From positions 1 to 5,617 of the forward strand of contig DATCLA010000097.1 of NCBI GenBank assembly GCA_036564195.1: 5,617 bases of DNA. The letters run 5' to 3'. This DNA is from DATCLA01 sp036564195. Lineage in GTDB: Bacteria; Bacillota; UBA4882; UBA8346. Of the stretch, positions 4,985 to 5,617 are shown piece after piece (the stretch's first letter is position 1; each line of letters starts with the position of its first letter). The position numbers and the translations under genes are program-made. The notes beneath the pieces are model-generated. The model was given only the letters and a program-made list of their open reading frames with translations. It did not search any database and was not told where the DNA came from.

Positions 4985-5617
4985 GTGGAAATTGCAACGT
5001 ATCTCCAACAAATCGGCAGTCAGGCCAAAGCGGCGGCAGCAATACTTGGAAGGTTAACAGCAACCCCCAAAAACGATTTGCTAAAGGAAATGGCGGATTT
5101 ATTAATTCGGCATCAGGATGAGCTGATTGCCGCTAATCAGCTTGATGTGACCAAAGCCAATCAAAAGGGGTTGTCAAAAGCGTTAATTGACCGGCTAACC
5201 TTAAATCCAGCTCGGATTCAGGCGATGGCGGCCGGTTTGCAAACCCTGATCAGTTTGGAAGATCCGATTGGTAATATTATTAAGATGTGGAAGCGACCCA
5301 ACGGATTGGAGATCGGGCAGCAACGGGTGCCTTTGGGAGTAGTCGGTATTATCTATGAAGCTCGGCCTAATGTTACGGTTGATGCTGCCGGTTTATGCCT
5401 TAAAACCGGCAATGCCGTAATTCTAAAAGGTGGTTCTGAGGCTTTAAACTCTAATGTCGCTTTGGTGAAGATTATCCAGTTAGCATTAACCCGTCAAGGA
5501 CTGCCGGTGCATGCCGTCCAGTTGATAGAACGGACCGAGCGGGAAGCGGTAATTGGGCTGATGCGGTTAAATCAGTATTTAGATGTCCTGATTCCCCGGG
5601 GTGGGGCCGGGTTAATC
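4985..5617 (+). CDS. proA: Gamma-glutamyl phosphate reductase, 3' end outside window
   Basis: NADPH-dependent reduction of gamma-glutamyl phosphate to glutamate 5-semialdehyde, the second step of proline synthesis, by a cytoplasmic aldehyde-dehydrogenase-fold enzyme that may channel the unstable intermediate from ProB. The first 211 codons are present and uninterrupted to the window end; full-length homologs have about 415-420 residues. The family core is plain: WKRPNGLEIGQQRVPLGVVG (102-121), IIYEARPNVTVDAAG (122-136) and the nucleotide-binding stretch LKTGNAVILKGGSEA (139-153), then IPRGGAGLI at the edge. The catalytic cysteine lies in the missing half and cannot be checked. The start is GTG, supported by AAGGAGGG at 4971-4978. 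The 109-bp separation from proB is wider than elsewhere in this cluster and contains a palindrome. Confidence 0.96.
   Translation, partial: MEIATYLQQIGSQAKAAAAILGRLTATPKNDLLKEMADLLIRHQDELIAANQLDVTKANQKGLSKALIDRLTLNPARIQAMAAGLQTLISLEDPIGNIIKMWKRPNGLEIGQQRVPLGVVGIIYEARPNVTVDAAGLCLKTGNAVILKGGSEALNSNVALVKIIQLALTRQGLPVHAVQLIERTEREAVIGLMRLNQYLDVLIPRGGAGLI

Overview
The window reads as a piece of a Bacillota (clostridia-like) chromosome. The evidence is the conserved order obg - yhbY - proB - proA on one strand, strong AGGAGG-type ribosome binding sites, frequent TTG and GTG starts, and an AT-leaning base composition. Every recognisable gene is on the + strand. A finer taxonomic placement cannot be supported from this sequence alone.

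Layout. Positions 1-140 are a leader with a good sigma-70/sigma-A type promoter (TTGCTA, 17 bp, TATAAT), an imperfect dyad and a strong ribosome binding site. They precede a decayed fabH (3-oxoacyl-ACP synthase III, 141-813). This pseudogene carries three lesions: a frameshift near codon 16, an internal deletion of roughly 90 codons that also changes frame, and an in-frame TAG. All three catalytic residues (Cys, His, Asn) are nevertheless still encoded. Immediately downstream is an intact membrane-anchored GAF-GGDEF diguanylate cyclase (about 882-2051). It is followed by obg (2091-3356), a 77-bp gap with an extended -10 promoter and an 11-bp direct repeat, then yhbY (3434-3742), proB (3739-4875, overlapping yhbY by 4 bp) and, after a 109-bp AT-rich gap with a palindrome, the first 211 codons of proA (4985 to the window end).

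How the genes work together. Obg and YhbY both act on the assembling large ribosomal subunit. ProB and ProA catalyse the first two steps of proline synthesis from glutamate (phosphorylation, then NADPH-dependent reduction). The diguanylate cyclase makes c-di-GMP from GTP and is the accessory element here: it occupies the position just upstream of obg where rpmA, or a Spo0B-like gene, is common in Bacillota. Because the fabH promoter looks intact while fabH is dead, that promoter may now serve the cyclase and obg, with the fabH remnant acting as a long leader.

I found no CRISPR array, insertion sequence, tRNA, rRNA, riboswitch or clearly new system. The most unusual features are the pseudogene with its surviving promoter, the c-di-GMP gene inside the obg cluster, and the unexplained repeat and palindrome in the two intergenic gaps.
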